A DNA stretch of 64,000 nucleotides, from positions 6,820,001-6,884,000 of the forward strand of contig NZ_CP160453.1 in the NCBI RefSeq assembly GCF_040744945.1, given 5' to 3'. The position numbers and the translations under genes were made by a program. Shown piece by piece: positions 63,001 through 64,000 of the stretch; the stretch's first letter is position 1; each line of letters opens with the position of its first letter. Source of the stretch: Saccharothrix sp. HUAS TT1. Lineage in GTDB: Bacteria > Actinomycetota > Actinomycetes > Mycobacteriales > Pseudonocardiaceae. Under the pieces are notes generated by a model. The model was not told the DNA's origin, did not search any database, and worked only from the letters and a program-made list of their open reading frames with translations.

Positions 63001-63558
63001 CAGCAGGGCGAACGCGACGCCGAGCGGCACGAGGATGGAGAACCCCACCTCGGCCAGCGCGTCGAGGTCGAAGGTCCGGGCGAAGCCCGCCCCCGGGTCG
63101 GGCGAGACGCCCAGGCGCAGGGCCATGATGACGCCGACCTGCACCAGCGTGGCGGTGGCGAGCAGGACCGCGAGCACCGGACCGGCGACGATGTCCTCAC
63201 CCCGCCGGCCGTGCTCGGCCCGGAGCCGGCGCACCGCCACGACGCCCACCGCGTACAGCGGCGCGGAGCACGGCACGTACCAGGCCACGGTCAGGAACGT
63301 GCCGGAGCTCGCGCCGGCCAGCACCAGCAGCGGCGGCAGGGCGAGCGCCGCGTGCGGGCCGCGCAGCGCCTTGCGCCACCCCTCGTGGCGCACGGTGGGC
63401 GCGGCGCCGTCGGCGGCCAGCGCCACCGCGGGCCTGCTCACCAGGAACCGGAGGCAGTTCACCACCGCCAGCAGCAGACCCGAGAGCACGAGCGACCGGC
63501 CCCACGCCGCCGGTCCGCCGAGGAACAGCGCCAAGACCGCCACGACATCCTGCCCCAT
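60013..63558 (-). CDS. SEDS glycosyltransferase-class B PBP fusion
   Basis: 1181 residues, ATG 63558 with GAGGAGG. Residues ~1-575: many membrane spans with the RodA/FtsW/SpoVE core, GGVWGRGLADTV and LPAGDTDFVLAVI (the DTDF Asp is essential in RodA), then HSGITAPFLSRGGHS. A further TM (~600-620) leads to a penicillin-binding transpeptidase with GSTFKV (Ser 891, Lys 894), SCN (953-955) and KTGT (1111). Normally polymerase and transpeptidase are separate proteins; here one chain should make and crosslink peptidoglycan. It heads an eight-gene operon with kinase-like, GTPase and membrane proteins and lacks division genes nearby. Confidence 0.9.
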   Translation of the reverse strand: MGQDVVAVLALFLGGPAAWGRSLVLSGLLLAVVNCLRFLVSRPAVALAADGAAPTVRHEGWRKALRGPHAALALPPLLVLAGASSGTFLTVAWYVPCSAPLYAVGVVAVRRLRAEHGRRGEDIVAGPVLAVLLATATLVQVGVIMALRLGVSPDPGAGFARTFDLDALAEVGFSILVPLGVAFALLWFERRRVERWAAKRPFTRFTPTWRYLTGIGAVFVLIIAPKFDPLGDDGLTFLKVATAEYAKVLCVWVLAVVLARYAIGFQVAPPPLPRSPQELWESRTRLPRWFRRNKHLGYTFLILGVVGAAVIWKGDIGPIIPLLAAAGTVVLHLLRGQVGSGVGRWDTLKAGRTLVASLLVVVAVALVVFRVVDHVQTRQEAWAEPWTFNWSVACQAPPAGVVVPEAPNGYEVCLDSLDNDAAAKRSQIAQSMSAVADGGVWGRGLADTVLGPLPAGDTDFVLAVIWNKLGGLAVLLLALLLALLAAALTRAHRHLDRFAEDRAEVPGGQRAGRAARLFAVGVAGVLLGQFGFVLAATTNQVPHSGITAPFLSRGGHSTLALLVAVMAAVWLLYRADRPLSPRPPTAPRTATVRTPELPGLPLAKLRRVVPLAVVVVFALVGGLATVVTARPYGHHAQDRPTCTAESARIDPERCSTDRVANRRTSVELHVDGVPAYFRDRAEQQWAPIDPTPLALSDFAGLIRLHGRGGVLNNALDPLIERSSGTSLGERLLPTPGGPERGVIDLTLRPALQRSLTGALRADAAEAEPLAGGIVVLDARTGQVLAASSAPSPFDWPAKAEPDLDRAGATAFVDRNEDYGPVEDGRLAASETGCETTEWDNRCRRWSLQRQSAGYAEEERAEERRYAPGAPDSALPSIDENRALGRRYGLGSTFKVVVAAAFLAQPGNTAQTTIPSPATYRPRNGEPIENYTKARCEGTGADGRITLQQALTVSCNTAFVQLVDRELGWAAVRDMAVRMGFADLSAGGADTAWLAGLDTGKASFVPNEVDVPGSDSLGNNVLGGGRVEGTPLQLATMMTAVANGGVVVQPSLVSATAGPFGRDRTEHRGVERRVLTAEQARELSQALSGVTQDDSGTAHQLRVDRERSLRVKTGTHEIRRQGESPGSAGFATQNAWVVGALDTAAGPVTFAVTVETGTEEAGARRVRLLAQQVIDKVVEVRG

Positions 63559-63979
63559 CCGCGCCCGTTCCTCCTCGTGGGTGATCCGGCGCGGACGTTC
63601 GCGCCGCCATCCGGCATTCGACTAGTCCGCTGATCGTCGTAGTCCGGAGCAGCGTTACCGCGGTGATCGAATCGTTTTCCGCAGCGGGGTGGACCCGGCC
63701 ACCGACTGAATATGAGGCCCATTCGGAAATGGGGCGGGTTCCGGAGGAGCGGACCGCGGACCCCGGTCCCGGACTGCGCCGAAGCCCGGGATCAGGGCCT
63801 GAGGGGATCAGGCTCGCCGTCGGAGTGGTGGCGTTCGACCGATGGCACGTTTTTCGAGCAGCGCGCCAATTGCGCATTCACCCCTCTCGTCCGGTGATTC
63901 CGACGAATGACTCCTGACCATCCGAGGCGGGCTGTGACAGGGTGTCGCGACGCAGCCCGTTCTGCAGGAGGAGAAAGCG
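63559..63979. other. Divergent promoter region
   Basis: 421 bases between the SEDS-PBP start and a plus-strand start at 63980. Somewhat richer in A/T near 63660-63730 and 63840-63920. A 6-bp hairpin CCCATT/AATGGG at 63717-63732 is too weak to name. No gene seen. Confidence 0.5.
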
Positions 63980-64000
63980 TTGAGACTCAGACGATTAACC
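63980..64000 (+). CDS. Start of a gene cut by the right edge
   Basis: AGGAGGAG (63966-63973) is followed after 6 bases by TTG 63980, then codons for R-L-R-R-L-T. A basic start of this kind suits a signal peptide, but only seven codons are visible. Confidence 0.4.

Noticed and set aside
1..64000. tRNA, rRNA genes, CRISPR arrays, riboswitches
   Set aside because: No cloverleaf-like segments, spacer-repeat arrays or known riboswitch cores were noticed on reading. A covariance-model scan was not possible.

Overview
High-GC actinomycete DNA, probably from the Pseudonocardiaceae (Saccharothrix/Lentzea/Actinosynnema-like). This is inferred from the strong third-position GC, frequent GTG starts, chains of genes with ATGA/GTGA overlaps, and the many STAND, SARP-like, CHAT and GTPase-type genes. 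No rRNA, tRNA, CRISPR array or intact insertion sequence was seen. One decayed IS5-type transposase lies at 42.6-42.9 kb.

Layout. 0-0.75 kb: end of an MBL-fold hydrolase gene and a DUF6204 gene. 0.76-5.3 kb (-): a three-gene unit of nucleotide-cyclase-like protein, STAND/TPR ATPase and lipoprotein. The cyclase C-terminus and the STAND N-terminus carry the same short glycine/alanine/asparagine motif, the arrangement expected of an NLR-type signalling pair. 5.4-12.3 kb: secreted GH97 enzyme, SDR/tautomerase with a divergent TetR gene, a PucR-type regulator and two small genes. 12.4-16.0 kb (+): drug-export-type ABC transporter with a two-component system. 16.0-19.2 kb: a broken SUKH-like gene, a secreted I36-type protein, and an HTH-TM-ricin-lectin protein. 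The last two share a 49-bp promoter repeat. 19.5-21.9 kb: divergent MFS and GlxA-type regulator genes.

22-33 kb (-) is the main find: a biosynthetic operon without NRPS or PKS. It has a lysine/ornithine N-hydroxylase, a cupin, a MetRS-like protein and a DAO-type flavoenzyme. These are the four activities of the known route to hydrazinoacetic acid (N-N bond formation between N6-hydroxylysine and glycine, then oxidative release). The cupin and MetRS-like parts, usually one fused protein, are two overlapping genes here. An ATP-grasp ligase, a BBE-type oxidase with an extra N-terminal domain, a flavin reductase, an acyl-CoA-dehydrogenase-like monooxygenase and a peptide-binding protein without signal peptide surround them. 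Together they suggest a small hydrazine-, azo- or diazo-containing peptide-like product. An Ada/AlkA-type repair fusion lies just upstream and could be a self-protection gene. A tripartite GTTGAT/TCAAC site occurs in front of the operon and again at 35.0 kb.

35.5-42.5 kb: an XRE/NB-ARC regulator, a second NB-ARC gene interrupted by one in-frame stop, and a four-gene ABC transporter operon. 42.9-48.2 kb (-): AIM24, SseB-like, FtsH/Cdc48-type AAA+, TPR and an orphan TIGR02679/DUF2399 protein with altered TOPRIM motifs. 48.35-51.6 kb (+): a Sel1/TPR-CHAT protease. 51.6-63.6 kb (-): eight tightly packed genes running from a SEDS glycosyltransferase-class B PBP fusion through a kinase-like membrane protein, a small membrane protein, a GTPase, a GTPase-associated-like protein, a two-TM coiled-coil protein and a one-TM protein to an unknown. 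This looks like a GTPase-centred membrane/cell-wall conflict or stress module. A new plus-strand gene begins at the right edge.
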